This document shows, in pieces, positions 7,773 through 15,453 of a stretch of 36,279 nucleotides of DNA. The position numbers were made by a program, and so were the translations under genes. The stretch lies in assembly GCA_018827205.1 (NCBI GenBank), contig JAHJXZ010000110.1:1-36279 (forward strand). The letters are read 5' to 3'. The notes beneath the pieces were generated by a model. It searched no databases and had not been told where the DNA came from. It was given only the letters and a program-made list of their open reading frames with translations. Source of the stretch: Gammaproteobacteria bacterium. GTDB taxonomy: Bacteria; Pseudomonadota; Gammaproteobacteria; Pseudomonadales; Pseudomonadaceae. Position 1 is the stretch's first letter, and each line of letters opens with the position of its first letter.

Positions 7773-8576
7773 CTGCACTTTGCGCCCCGCCATGTGCCGT
7801 AAATACTCAACCAACTCCCCCAATTCCTTGTCACTCAACACCTCAACCGCAAACCCCGGCATCTTGCCTTGCGGCCAACGGCGCAAGCTCTGCGGGTCGC
7901 GGATATAGCGGGTGAGAAAGTCGCCGCTGAAATACTCGGTCGGGTTGTGCGGAATATTCAGGTCCGGGCCGAATTGCGAGTCGCCTGCGCCATTCAGGCG
8001 ATGGCAGGCCATGCAGTTCTTCTGGTACTGGGCAAAACCAGCCTGCACCGCCGGGCTGGCGTCTGCCGCTGGCAGTAATTGTGGGAAGCGCTGTGCCACG
8101 GGGGGCAGTTTGCGGATGCTGGCCAGCTGGAAGGGCCATTGCTCGGGGCCGATCTGGCTGGCGGCTGGGTTTTGCCATACGAGGTAGAACGGCCCGGCGC
8201 TGGGTTTGCCGTTGCCCAGGGCTGGCCAGGGCTCTGCTGGGTCTTCGATGGCCAGCCAGGCCTTACTGCCGGTTTGGCTTAGCGCGGGGGCGGCGGAGAG
8301 TTCGGCGGCAAAGCCGTCGCTGGCGACCAGTTGCAGGTGATCGCCCGTTTGCACGCCTTCCAGCAGCGCGGCCAACGGCACGGCGCGGTAGTGCATGTTG
8401 CGTTTGTAGCTGACGTCGTCGCTGATCTCGACATTTTGCGCCTGCGGGTGGGTGAGCAATTGGGCACTGCTCAGGCGCTGGCTGCCGTTGCCCAGTTCCA
8501 GCGTCAGCTCGGCGGCGTGCAGGTGGGTGAAGGGTAAGAGGACGAGCAGGGCGGTGCAGAGGGTGCGTTTGTTCAA
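7764..8576 (-). CDS. Periplasmic cytochrome c with an N-terminal molybdopterin-oxidoreductase-like domain
   Basis: A 270-residue exported protein with a signal peptide ending near HLHA-AELT (about residues 1-21). The C-terminal third is a class I cytochrome c: haem site CMACH at 188-192 and a probable axial Met239 in KMPGF. Residues about 22-160 follow the pattern of the molybdopterin-binding oxidoreductase fold (RAVPLAALLEG, LVASDGFAAEL, GPFYLVW), but contain no cysteine, so the usual molybdenum ligand is absent. It is the second gene of a minus-strand pair and overlaps the rhodanese by 4 bases. It may carry electrons in periplasmic sulfur or sulfite chemistry; this is inference from the partner and the domain. 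The stop codon lies inside a REP element. Confidence 0.85.
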   Translation of the reverse strand: MNKRTLCTALLVLLPFTHLHAAELTLELGNGSQRLSSAQLLTHPQAQNVEISDDVSYKRNMHYRAVPLAALLEGVQTGDHLQLVASDGFAAELSAAPALSQTGSKAWLAIEDPAEPWPALGNGKPSAGPFYLVWQNPAASQIGPEQWPFQLASIRKLPPVAQRFPQLLPAADASPAVQAGFAQYQKNCMACHRLNGAGDSQFGPDLNIPHNPTEYFSGDFLTRYIRDPQSLRRWPQGKMPGFAVEVLSDKELGELVEYLRHMAGRKVQPL

Positions 8577-8932
8577 TCCTGCGACTCCAGGGCGAGTTTC
8601 AAGTCGTCATAGCCGCCGGCGTTGATCAGGTTGCTGTAACCCATGGCGCGCAGGCTTTCTTCGGCGATGCTGGAGCGACGGCCGCTGCGGCAATACAGGA
8701 CGATGGGGGTGTCTTTGTCCGGGGCGATCGCGCTGATACGGCTGGCGATCTGCTCAAAGTCGATTTGCTCGGCACCGGGCAAAGCGCCGGCTGCGAACTC
8801 TTCGGCGGTGCGGACATCGATCAACACACTGTCTGGTGACTGCAAGGCAGTGACGGCGGCGTTGAGTTCAGCTTCACCGGCCATGAGTGGCAGGCTGATC
8901 AGTAAACCAAGTGTGGCAATTAGGCGGCGCAT
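8573..8932 (-). CDS. Periplasmic single-domain rhodanese (sulfurtransferase)
   Basis: A 119-residue protein with a short signal peptide (about residues 1-18, ending LPLMA-GEA) and one rhodanese domain. The active-site loop is CRSGRRS with Cys81, which would carry a persulfide. VLIDVRTAEEFAAGALPGA is the typical N-terminal rhodanese motif. Its last codons overlap the start of the cytochrome c gene in an ATGA-type junction, so the two are co-translated. An AGGAG ribosome site lies 7 bases before the ATG and is part of an inverted repeat at 8942-8966. A role in periplasmic thiosulfate or sulfide handling is plausible but not shown. Confidence 0.9.
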   Translation of the reverse strand: MRRLIATLGLLISLPLMAGEAELNAAVTALQSPDSVLIDVRTAEEFAAGALPGAEQIDFEQIASRISAIAPDKDTPIVLYCRSGRRSSIAEESLRAMGYSNLINAGGYDDLKLALESQD

Positions 8933-8941
8933 GGCAGGCTC

Positions 8942-8966
8942 CTAGGGATGATTGAAATCACCCTAG
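8942..8966 (-). promoter_or_regulatory. Imperfect palindrome overlapping the rhodanese ribosome site
   Basis: On the plus strand CTAGGG-A-TGATT-GA-AATCA-CCCTAG: 11 pairs with one bulged base. On the minus strand the 3' arm contains TAGGAG, the ribosome site of the rhodanese gene. It could be a protein operator or an RNA hairpin that hides the ribosome site. Confidence 0.45.
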
Positions 8967-9054
8967 CACAGCCGTCGGCAGTCGAGCGTTCGTGGTTTTT
9001 TCCTGCCGCTGCCGGCGCACTCCACGGTGGCAGGCAGGGCAGGGCAGCGGAGGT

Positions 9055-9150
9055 TTAGCTGACCAAGCGGGTCAGGTTGGGAAGGATCAGGATAACGGTG
9101 GTGGCAAAAACGATCATGCCTGCTTGGCGCATCTTCACGGGATTGAACAT
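9055..9150 (-). CDS. Possible 31-residue membrane microprotein
   Basis: A short frame from ATG at 9150 to TAA at 9055 encodes a protein starting MFNPVKMRQAG, followed by one hydrophobic stretch of about 15 residues (MIVFATTVILILPNL) and a short tail TRLVS. A CAAGG sequence sits about 9 bases before the ATG. The basic-then-hydrophobic layout fits a single-pass inner-membrane microprotein with its N-terminus inside. It lies alone in a 670-base gap between the rhodanese start and the thiolase. I do not recognise the family. Conservation in related genomes would decide whether it is real. Confidence 0.45.
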   Translation of the reverse strand: MFNPVKMRQAGMIVFATTVILILPNLTRLVS

Positions 9151-9604
9151 GGCGGTTGGCCTTGTTGTTTTTTGCGGCGGGTAGTCGCTGGCCTGCTAAC
9201 TGCGCAGATGTGACGCCTCGCCTCATGTTGATCACTCAAGCCGTCCCGGCAAAACCCGGCGACGACGCCTACAACAGCCGCCTGCATGCTATTTACAGAT
9301 GGCTTGATTCAACTGTAGGAGCGTGCAATGGCCGGCTATAGACGCCTTGATTACTAAGGCGTGTGGGTTAGTTGCTGATGGTTATGAAAACAGGCCTGCC
9401 GCAAGCACTCGAGCCTTGAGCTAGACGCTGATTTACCCCTTCGCCCAGCGATTGACCGTTGGTCTGAGCTGAGCGGTCAATGGGCCTGAGCACTTCGGTC
9501 ATTGAGACTGTTCCGCTGCGGCGTATGGTAGGCGCACTCAACAAAAACAGGCGTGGGCCCCACCTGCGCCATCAGCCACCCTCCTTTGGAGGTCTGAGGA
9601 CGCC
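9151..9604. other. Intergenic region upstream of the thiolase operon
   Basis: About 450 bases with no convincing gene. It contains a REP fragment (TGTAGGAGCG near 9315), an inverted repeat at 9451-9481 and, just before the thiolase, a double ribosome site (GGAGG near 9586 and TGAGGA near 9595). The operon promoter should be here but no clear -35/-10 pair is seen. Confidence 0.45.
9451..9503. promoter_or_regulatory. Inverted repeat ATTGACCG/CGGTCAAT with a third half-copy
   Basis: ATTGACCG at 9451-9458 is exactly complementary to CGGTCAAT at 9474-9481, with a centre-to-centre distance of 23 bases, about two helical turns. A near copy, CGGTCATT, is at 9496-9503. The cluster is about 100 bases before the thiolase start. 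It could be a regulator-binding site or an RNA hairpin; the regulator is unknown. Confidence 0.35.
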
Positions 9605-10810
9605 ATGACCGAAGCATTTATTTTCGATGCGGTGCGCACGCCCCGCGGCAAGGGTAAGAAGGACGGCGCGCTTTACAGCGTTAAGCCTGTAGACCTGATC
9701 GCTGGCCTGCTCAAGGCGCTACAAGCGCGCAATAACCTCGATACCAGTCAGGTCGACGACATCGTGCTCGGCTGCGTGACGCCGGTGGGTGATCAGGGTG
9801 CAGACATCGCCAAAACGGCGGCCATGGTCGCCGATTGGGATGTCAGTGTGTCGGGCGTGCAACTCAACCGTTTCTGCGCGTCGGGCCTGGAAGCGGTGAA
9901 CCTCGGCGCGATGAAGGTGCGTTCCGGTTTTGAGGACCTGGTGGTGGTTGGTGGCGTCGAGTCGATGTCGCGTATTCCCATGGGTTCCGATGGTGGCGCC
10001 TGGGTGATGGACCCGGCGACCAATATGCACACCCATTTCACCCCGCAGGGTATTGGCGCCGATCTGATCGCCACCCTGGAAGGCTTCAGCCGCACTGACG
10101 TCGACAGCTTTGCTCTGCGCTCGCAGCAGAAGGCCGCCCGCGCCAGCAAGGACGGTTCGTTCAACAAGTCGCTGATTCCGGTGGCCGACCAGAACGGCAT
10201 CGTCCTGCTCGATCACGACGAATTTATCCGTGGTGAGTCCACCCTTGAGGGTCTTGGCAAACTCAAGCCGAGCTTCGAGATGATGGGCCAGATGGGCTTC
10301 GACAGCACCGCGCTGCGCGTTTACAGCCATGTTGAACAGATCAACCACGTACATACGCCGGGCAACAGTTCGGGCATCGTCGATGGCTCGGCCTTGATGT
10401 TGATTGGCTCCGAAGCCAAGGGCCGCGAGCTGGGTCTCAAGCCGCGTGCGCGCATCGTCGCCACTGCGGTGACCAGTACCGATCCGACCATCATGCTCAC
10501 CGGCCCAGCGCCGGCCACCCGCAAGGCGTTGGCCAAGGCCGGGCTGAACATTGCCGATATCGACTTGTTCGAAGTCAACGAGGCGTTTGCTTCGGTGGTG
10601 ATGAAGTTTATGAAGGACATGGGCGTTGCTGAGGACAAGGTCAACGTCAACGGCGGCTCCATCGCAATGGGTCACCCGCTGGGTGCGACCGGTTGCGCCA
10701 TCCTCGGCACCCTGGTCGACGAGTTGGAGAAGCGCCAGCTGCGCTATGGCCTGGCCACCTTATGCGTGGGCGGCGGTATGGGCATTGCCACGATTATTGA
10801 AAGAGTTTGA
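9605..10810 (+). CDS. Acetyl-CoA C-acyltransferase (thiolase), FadA/FadI type
   Basis: A 401-residue thiolase with all catalytic residues: Cys91 in [14 protein letters not shown], His357 in GHPLGATG and Cys387 in CVGGGMG. It performs the last step of fatty-acid beta-oxidation, splitting 3-ketoacyl-CoA with CoA to give acetyl-CoA. It starts at ATG 9605 just after TGAGGACGCC. The multifunctional enzyme gene begins 16 bases downstream, so the two form an operon. The order thiolase then multifunctional subunit is that of E. coli fadI-fadJ, opposite to fadB-fadA. From memory it corresponds to the PA1736/PA1737 pair of P. aeruginosa. A long open frame on the other strand is only a shadow of this GC-rich gene. 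Confidence 0.93.
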   Translation: MTEAFIFDAVRTPRGKGKKDGALYSVKPVDLIAGLLKALQARNNLDTSQVDDIVLGCVTPVGDQGADIAKTAAMVADWDVSVSGVQLNRFCASGLEAVNLGAMKVRSGFEDLVVVGGVESMSRIPMGSDGGAWVMDPATNMHTHFTPQGIGADLIATLEGFSRTDVDSFALRSQQKAARASKDGSFNKSLIPVADQNGIVLLDHDEFIRGESTLEGLGKLKPSFEMMGQMGFDSTALRVYSHVEQINHVHTPGNSSGIVDGSALMLIGSEAKGRELGLKPRARIVATAVTSTDPTIMLTGPAPATRKALAKAGLNIADIDLFEVNEAFASVVMKFMKDMGVAEDKVNVNGGSIAMGHPLGATGCAILGTLVDELEKRQLRYGLATLCVGGGMGIATIIERV

Positions 10811-10826
10811 GGCGGAGATAAGAAAA

Positions 10827-12971
10827 ATGACTGACGCCATCCGTTACGAAAAAGGCCAGGACAATATCGTTGTTCTGACCATGGACATGCCTGGCCAGAG
10901 CGCCAACACCATGAACGCGGTTTACCGTGAGGCCATGGGTGCCAACGTGGCGCGCCTAGAAGCTGAGAAAGACTCCATCGCTGGGGTGATTGTTACCTCG
11001 GCGAAGAAGACCTTCTTCGCCGGCGGCGACCTGGGGGAGCTGATCAAAGTCACCAAGGCTGACGCGCAAGCCTTCTACGGCATGATCCTCAACATCAAAG
11101 GCCAGCTGCGCCGCCTGGAAACCCTGGGCAAGCCGGTGGTTGCGGCCATCAATGGCGCGGCTCTTGGCGGTGGCTGGGAAATTGCCTTGGCTTGCCACCA
11201 TCGTATCGCCCTGAACAACTCCAGCGTGCAACTGGGCCTGCCGGAAGTGACCCTTGGCCTGCTGCCGGGCGGTGGTGGGGTGGTGCGCATGGTGCGCCTG
11301 CTTGGCCTGGAAAAAGCCCTGCCGTATCTGGCCGAAGGCAAGAAGGTTCGTCCAGATGCCGCGCTTAAAGCGGGTTTGATTCACGAACTGGCCTCCGACA
11401 AAGATGACTTGCTGGCCAAGGCCCGTGCCTGGATCACGGCTAACCCGGCGCCGAAGCAGCCGTGGGATGTTGCCGGCTACAAAATTCCTGGTGGCATGCC
11501 GTCGAGCCCGAACGTGGCGCAAATGCTGGCTATTGCCCCGAGCGTGCTGCGTGATAAAACCAAGGGCTGCTTCCCGGCTCCGGAGAAGATCATGTGCGCC
11601 GCCGTCGAGGGGGCTCAGGTCGACTTCGATACCGCGCAGATTATTGAGGCGCGCTACTTCACCGAGCTGACCACCGGGCAGGTGGCGAAGAACATGATTG
11701 GCACCTTCTGGTTCCAGCTCAACGAGATCAATGCCGGTGGCTCTCGCCCGCAAGGCTTTGAGCCTTACGTGACCAAGAAGGTTGGTGTGCTCGGAGCTGG
11801 CATGATGGGCGCCGGTATTGCCTACGTGTCGGCGGTGGCCGGGATCGAGGTGGTGCTCAAGGACATCTCCATCGAGGCCGCCGAGAAGGGCAAGGATTAC
11901 TCAGCCAAACTGCTGGAGAAAAAAGTTGGTCGTGGCCAGATGAGCGCCGAGAAGCGCGATGGCATCCTGGCGCGAATCAAACCGACGGTCAGCGATGCCG
12001 ACTTCGAAGGTTGCGATCTGATCATTGAAGCGGTGTTTGAAGACCGTGACCTCAAGGCCAACGTCACTGCTGCGGCTGAGCGTTCTGCCTTGTCTGACGC
12101 GGTAATCGCCTCTAACACCTCTACCTTGCCGATTACCGGTCTGGCTGGCGCGGTGCAGAAGCAGGACAAGTTTATCGGTCTGCATTTCTTCAGCCCGGTG
12201 GACAAGATGCCGCTGGTGGAAATCATCAAGGGCGAGCAAACCAGCGACGAGACCCTGGCGCGCGGCTTTGACTACGTGATGCAGATCAAGAAGACCCCGA
12301 TCGTGGTCAACGACAGTCGCGGCTTCTTCACCTCGCGCGTGTTCGGCACCTTCACCAATGAAGGCCTGGCCATGCTTGGCGAAGGCGTATCGGCTGCGAT
12401 GATCGAGACAGAAGCGCGCAAGGCCGGTATGCCGGTCGGCCCGTTGGCGATCAGCGATGAAGTGTCGATGAGTCTGATGAATCACATTCGTCAGCAAACC
12501 ATCAAGGATCTGGCCGCCGAGGGTAAGCAGATTCCCGAGCACCCAGCGTTTGCGGTGATCGATATGATGCTTAATGAGTACAAACGCCCGGGCAAAGCGG
12601 CCGGCGCGGGCTTCTACGATTACCCTGCCGGTGGCAAGAAGCACCTGTGGCCGGAACTCAAGGCGCGCTTTGAAAAAGCTGATGCGCAGATTTCACAAGA
12701 AGACGTACGTGATCGCATCCTGTTTATCCAGGCCATCGAAACCGTCCGTTGCGTAGAAGAGGGCGTGTTGAAATCGGTTGCCGACGCCAATATCGGTTCG
12801 ATCTTCGGTATCGGTTTTGCCGCCTGGACCGGCGGTGCGTTGCAGTTTATCAACCAGTATGGGGTGAAGGACTTTGTCGCCCGCGCCCAGTACCTGGCTG
12901 AACAGTACGGCGAACGCTTTCTGCCGCCGGCGTTTTTGTTGGAAAAAGCGGCGAAAAATCAGGGTTTCTAA
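10827..12971 (+). CDS. Multifunctional enoyl-CoA hydratase / 3-hydroxyacyl-CoA dehydrogenase (FadB/FadJ type)
   Basis: A 714-residue fusion. Residues 1-190 are a crotonase domain with the AGGDLGEL oxyanion segment near 65-72 and the catalytic Glu118 (GGGWE) and Glu140 (LGLPE). From about 318 the NAD-binding dehydrogenase begins with GAGMMGAG (323-330), with catalytic His452 in LHFFSPVDKMP and its partner Glu464. C-terminal dehydrogenase helices follow, ending in a KPG(K)AAGAGFYDY region. It carries out hydration and oxidation of enoyl-CoA in beta-oxidation and would form a complex with the thiolase encoded just before it. The ATG at 10827 follows a GGCGGAGA ribosome site; the open frame extending back to 10626 overlaps the thiolase and is not real coding. 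A strong terminator follows. Confidence 0.94.
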   Translation: MTDAIRYEKGQDNIVVLTMDMPGQSANTMNAVYREAMGANVARLEAEKDSIAGVIVTSAKKTFFAGGDLGELIKVTKADAQAFYGMILNIKGQLRRLETLGKPVVAAINGAALGGGWEIALACHHRIALNNSSVQLGLPEVTLGLLPGGGGVVRMVRLLGLEKALPYLAEGKKVRPDAALKAGLIHELASDKDDLLAKARAWITANPAPKQPWDVAGYKIPGGMPSSPNVAQMLAIAPSVLRDKTKGCFPAPEKIMCAAVEGAQVDFDTAQIIEARYFTELTTGQVAKNMIGTFWFQLNEINAGGSRPQGFEPYVTKKVGVLGAGMMGAGIAYVSAVAGIEVVLKDISIEAAEKGKDYSAKLLEKKVGRGQMSAEKRDGILARIKPTVSDADFEGCDLIIEAVFEDRDLKANVTAAAERSALSDAVIASNTSTLPITGLAGAVQKQDKFIGLHFFSPVDKMPLVEIIKGEQTSDETLARGFDYVMQIKKTPIVVNDSRGFFTSRVFGTFTNEGLAMLGEGVSAAMIETEARKAGMPVGPLAISDEVSMSLMNHIRQQTIKDLAAEGKQIPEHPAFAVIDMMLNEYKRPGKAAGAGFYDYPAGGKKHLWPELKARFEKADAQISQEDVRDRILFIQAIETVRCVEEGVLKSVADANIGSIFGIGFAAWTGGALQFINQYGVKDFVARAQYLAEQYGERFLPPAFLLEKAAKNQGF

Positions 12972-12990
12972 ACCTGCGTTGTGGTCCCGG

Positions 12991-13018
12991 AAAGCCAGCT
13001 CTTAGAGCTGGCTTTTTG
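12991..13018 (+). terminator. Rho-independent terminator of the beta-oxidation operon
   Basis: A perfect 11-bp stem (AAAGCCAGCTC / GAGCTGGCTTT) with a 3-base loop and a T-run, 19 bases after the stop codon. Confidence 0.92.
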
Positions 13019-13078
13019 TTTTAGGCATGGCCAGCGGCGCAGTGCTTGTTTAGGCTGTGCCTTTTTCGGGAGTTGGAT

Positions 13079-13558
13079 ATGAAACAGGGATTACTGGTGG
13101 TGCTACTGGCCGTTCTGACGGGTGCAGCGCACGCGGGCGAGGAACGGGTTTATTTGCTGGTTCAGGCTAATCTTAGCGGCTCAAATTTGGCGCAGGCAGT
13201 GTTTCTGTATGAGCCAGACATTACCCAGCTAGAGGTATGTGAAGAGGCGCGTCTGAAGGGCATACGTGAGCGCGACTGGCAGCGCTATCACCATATTTTT
13301 ATGAGCCATCAGATGAAGGGCTTCACTGTGGAACGGCAGTATCGCTGTGTGCTCAGTGATCAGCCCATAGACTCTTGGTATGACAAGGCCAAATACGACT
13401 ATGCCTATTTGATCAAGGTTGACGCTGATGCGCGCATGCATCTGCGGCAGACAACCAGCATGGCGCAATGCACAGGGGCGCTTGAAAAACTGCCACAGGT
13501 GGAACGTGAACAATCACATTGCTCCAAGGCCAATCAGAAGCTGTTGGCTGCGCAATAA
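13079..13558 (+). CDS. Exported protein of unknown function
   Basis: A 159-residue protein with a clear signal peptide (MKQGLLVVLLAVLTGAAHA, residues 1-19, cleavage before GEERV). The mature part has four cysteines (54, 90, 131, 148), which fits two disulfides in the periplasm. I do not recognise the family. The ATG at 13079 follows GGGAGTTGG; the frame extends 11 codons upstream without a ribosome site. It lies between a terminator and another small exported protein in the same direction, with 65 bases between them. Confidence 0.75.
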   Translation: MKQGLLVVLLAVLTGAAHAGEERVYLLVQANLSGSNLAQAVFLYEPDITQLEVCEEARLKGIRERDWQRYHHIFMSHQMKGFTVERQYRCVLSDQPIDSWYDKAKYDYAYLIKVDADARMHLRQTTSMAQCTGALEKLPQVEREQSHCSKANQKLLAAQ

Positions 13559-13623
13559 GTGATGTGGAAGCACCGCAACGTGTGCGTTCTTAATCAATAG
13601 TCTGGTCAGTATTGGAGGCTCCT

Positions 13624-14025
13624 ATGCGGTACCTGAAATTACCCGTTCCAGCGTTGATCAGTCTGTTGGTTGCGCCCCATGTGTGGGCGGATGACTGCGC
13701 CAATGCCATGGATCAGTTCACTCTAAACCAATGTGCGGCGGCGGATTACGCCAGTCAGGACAAGCGCCTAAACCAGCTCTACAGCGATTACCGCAAGCGT
13801 CTGGAGGGTGAGCAGAAACAGCAGCTCAAGGACGTGCAGCTGGCCTGGATCAAGTATCGTGATCTGGCCTGTGCATTCGAATCGGGCGCGGTGGAAGGCG
13901 GTTCGGCTTATCCGATGGTGATGAACGGTTGTTTGAGCGCAAAAACTTCGGCACGCGCCGATGAGCTGGAACAGTTGAGCGCCTGTGAAGAGGGCGACCT
14001 GAGCTGTCCGGCGCCCGCTCCGTAA
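13624..14025 (+). CDS. LprI-type lysozyme-inhibitor domain protein (DUF1311)
   Basis: A 133-residue exported protein with a signal peptide ending near HVWA-DDC (residue 22). The mature part has the LprI/DUF1311 pattern: NQCAAADYASQDKRLNQLY, then AWIKYRDLAC and NGCLSAKTSARADEL, with six cysteines (25, 37, 83, 103, 121, 128). Members of the family can inhibit lysozyme in the periplasm, but most are untested. The ATG at 13624 is preceded by GGAGG at 13615; an in-frame TTG four codons earlier is rejected. It ends 13 bases from the stop of a converging small gene. Confidence 0.82.
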   Translation: MRYLKLPVPALISLLVAPHVWADDCANAMDQFTLNQCAAADYASQDKRLNQLYSDYRKRLEGEQKQQLKDVQLAWIKYRDLACAFESGAVEGGSAYPMVMNGCLSAKTSARADELEQLSACEEGDLSCPAPAP

Positions 14026-14038
14026 TACGCTCTATCAT

Positions 14039-14236
14039 TCAGCACGCCTGGCGGCCGCACACCAGTTGTTGAATGGCCTGACGCTCGCTCAGGTGAGTGG
14101 GCATGCGCAGGGTAGTCAAGGTGCCGTCGCTGAGCTGGATGGCCAGCTCAGACTCGAAGTGGATGCCACTGCCGTCGACAGTGGCATAGGTCACGCCATA
14201 GACGTTCTGATTGCTCAGCGATTGGGCGGTACTCAT
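14039..14236 (-). CDS. Small protein of unknown function (65 residues)
   Basis: A 65-residue soluble protein starting MSTAQSLSNQNVYG and ending VCGRQAC, with two cysteines near the C-terminus. A good GAGGAAAA ribosome site lies 6 bases before the ATG, which supports a real gene. The beta-rich middle (YATVDGSGIHFESELAIQLSDGT) has alternating polar and hydrophobic residues. It is the second gene of a two-gene minus-strand unit, 27 bases after the 44-residue gene. I do not recognise a family. Confidence 0.65.
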   Translation of the reverse strand: MSTAQSLSNQNVYGVTYATVDGSGIHFESELAIQLSDGTLTTLRMPTHLSERQAIQQLVCGRQAC

Positions 14237-14263
14237 GGCGTTTTCCTCGTGCTAATGGCGCAG

Positions 14264-14398
14264 TTATTTAGCGGCGTTCTGGTCGGCTTTGAGTTGTGCG
14301 GCTTGCACTTTCTCGGCTTGGCGCTGGCTACTCGCGCTGTGGTTGCTGGTGAATGCCGATGCGGCAAGCAGGCTGGCGATGGCAGAAAAACTGGTCAT
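14264..14398 (-). CDS. Small protein of unknown function (44 residues)
   Basis: A 44-residue frame from ATG at 14398 to TAA at 14264, preceded by AGAGGACATCACC, a good ribosome site. The N-terminal half (MTSFSAIASLLAASAFTS) looks like a weak signal peptide or membrane-seeking helix. The rest is hydrophilic and helical (SSQRQAEKVQAAQLKADQNAAK). It precedes the 65-residue gene by 27 bases in the same direction, so they probably share a transcript. No family is recognised. The function may be envelope-related; that is only inference from the N-terminus. Confidence 0.5.
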   Translation of the reverse strand: MTSFSAIASLLAASAFTSNHSASSQRQAEKVQAAQLKADQNAAK

Positions 14399-14619
14399 GG
14401 TGATGTCCTCTGGTTAGTGGGGCGCAGTGCCCGATGGCCAGATCATCTGCGCCTGCAGGCAATCTCAGAAGTGAATGACGGTTATGGTGACTATCGAGGA
14501 CGCTGATGGGTCCCGGGTAATTGGTCGGGTTTAGCCCACAGCTATTGCCTTGCAGCCTGTCAGCAGGCACGCTTGCGCGCTGGCAAATCAACCCTCCTGC
14601 GCCCTAGGTAACCGCCCAT

Positions 14620-15348
14620 ATGCCGCTGCAGATCTGCATCCTGGAAACCGATGTTCTTCGCCCTGAATTGGTCGACCAATACGACAGTTATGGCCGTATG
14701 TTCGAGCAATTGTTCGCCCGCCAGCCGATTGCTGCCGAGTTCAAGGTGTACAACGTGATGGAGGGGCATTACCCGCCGGACAGCGAGCGCTACGATGCTT
14801 ATCTGGTGACGGGAAGCAAGGCAGATTCCTTTGGAAGCGACGCCTGGATCCAGACGCTAAAAATCTACTTGCTGGAGCGCTACAGTCACGGCGACAAGCT
14901 ACTGGGCGTGTGCTTCGGTCATCAGCTGCTGGCCTTGCTGCTGGGCGGTAAGGCCGAGCGCGCCGTGCAGGGCTGGGGTGTGGGTATCCATCAGTACCGC
15001 ATGGCGAGCAAACCAACCTGGATGAGCCCCGATCTGGAAGACCTGACCCTGCTGATCAGTCATCAGGACCAGGTCACCAAACTGCCGGATAACGCCACTT
15101 TGCTCGCAAGCAGTGAGTTCTGTCCGATTGCCTCGTACTGCATCGGTGATCAGGTGCTGTGCTTCCAGGGCCACCCCGAGTTTGTGCATGACTATTCGCG
15201 CGCGCTGCTCGATCTGCGCCAGCAGCATATCGGTGAGCCGGCCTACTCCAAGGGTATCGACAGCCTGCAGCACGATCATCAAGGCCATACCGTTGCCGAA
15301 TGGATGATGCGCTTTGTCGCTCAGGGCCGTGCAGGCCTGACCGAGTAA
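14620..15348 (+). CDS. Class I glutamine amidotransferase-like protein
   Basis: A 242-residue stand-alone GATase1 protein of the GMP-synthase-like group. The triad is complete: Cys98 in GVCFGHQ, and His185 and Glu187 in GHPEF. It differs clearly from the paralogue at 3090 (longer C-terminus, HDYSRALLDLRQQ). No synthetase gene lies beside it, so the ammonia acceptor or gamma-glutamyl substrate is unknown; relatives act in gamma-glutamyl polyamine or amine turnover. It begins at ATG 14620 and ends just before a strong terminator, so it is probably transcribed alone. Confidence 0.87.
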   Translation: MPLQICILETDVLRPELVDQYDSYGRMFEQLFARQPIAAEFKVYNVMEGHYPPDSERYDAYLVTGSKADSFGSDAWIQTLKIYLLERYSHGDKLLGVCFGHQLLALLLGGKAERAVQGWGVGIHQYRMASKPTWMSPDLEDLTLLISHQDQVTKLPDNATLLASSEFCPIASYCIGDQVLCFQGHPEFVHDYSRALLDLRQQHIGEPAYSKGIDSLQHDHQGHTVAEWMMRFVAQGRAGLTE

Positions 15349-15362
15349 CACGCAGCTGTACG

Positions 15363-15392
15363 AAAAAGCCCGGTCAGTGACCGGGCTTTTTT
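15363..15392 (+). terminator. Rho-independent terminator after the amidotransferase gene
   Basis: A long perfect stem AAAAAGCCCGGTCA / TGACCGGGCTTTTT with a tight turn and a T-run, 14 bases after the stop. Confidence 0.92.
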
Positions 15393-15445
15393 ATGGCGTA
15401 CCATCCATGGCCGCCACTCTGCTGGCGGCCGCTACGCGACGTTCA
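15393..15445. repeat. Dispersed intergenic repeat, copy 1
   Basis: Immediately after the terminator, ATGGCGTACCATCCATGG continues into CCGCCAC, and an 8-bp hairpin (GGCCGCCA at 15409, TGGCGGCC ending 15430) is followed by GCGACGTTCAAAA. A similar series follows the efp terminator at 20836-20890. The same position relative to a T-run in both places suggests one repeat family. Confidence 0.45.
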
Positions 15446-15453
15446 AAATCGCT

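Noticed and set aside
8963-9235. A 90-codon frame on the minus strand before the thiolase operon
   Set aside because: The composition is random-like and there is no ribosome site; the 31-residue frame at 9055-9150 in the same stretch is a better candidate.
9719-10675. A 318-codon open frame on the minus strand opposite the thiolase
   Set aside because: The plus strand encodes a complete thiolase with all catalytic residues; the antisense translation resembles no family.
10626-10826. An N-terminal extension of the multifunctional beta-oxidation protein
   Set aside because: This part lies inside the thiolase gene in another frame; the ATG at 10827 has a ribosome site and begins the crotonase domain.
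14328-14591. An 87-codon frame on the minus strand overlapping the 44-residue gene
   Set aside because: No ribosome site and unlikely composition; the 44-residue frame has a good ribosome site and a downstream partner.
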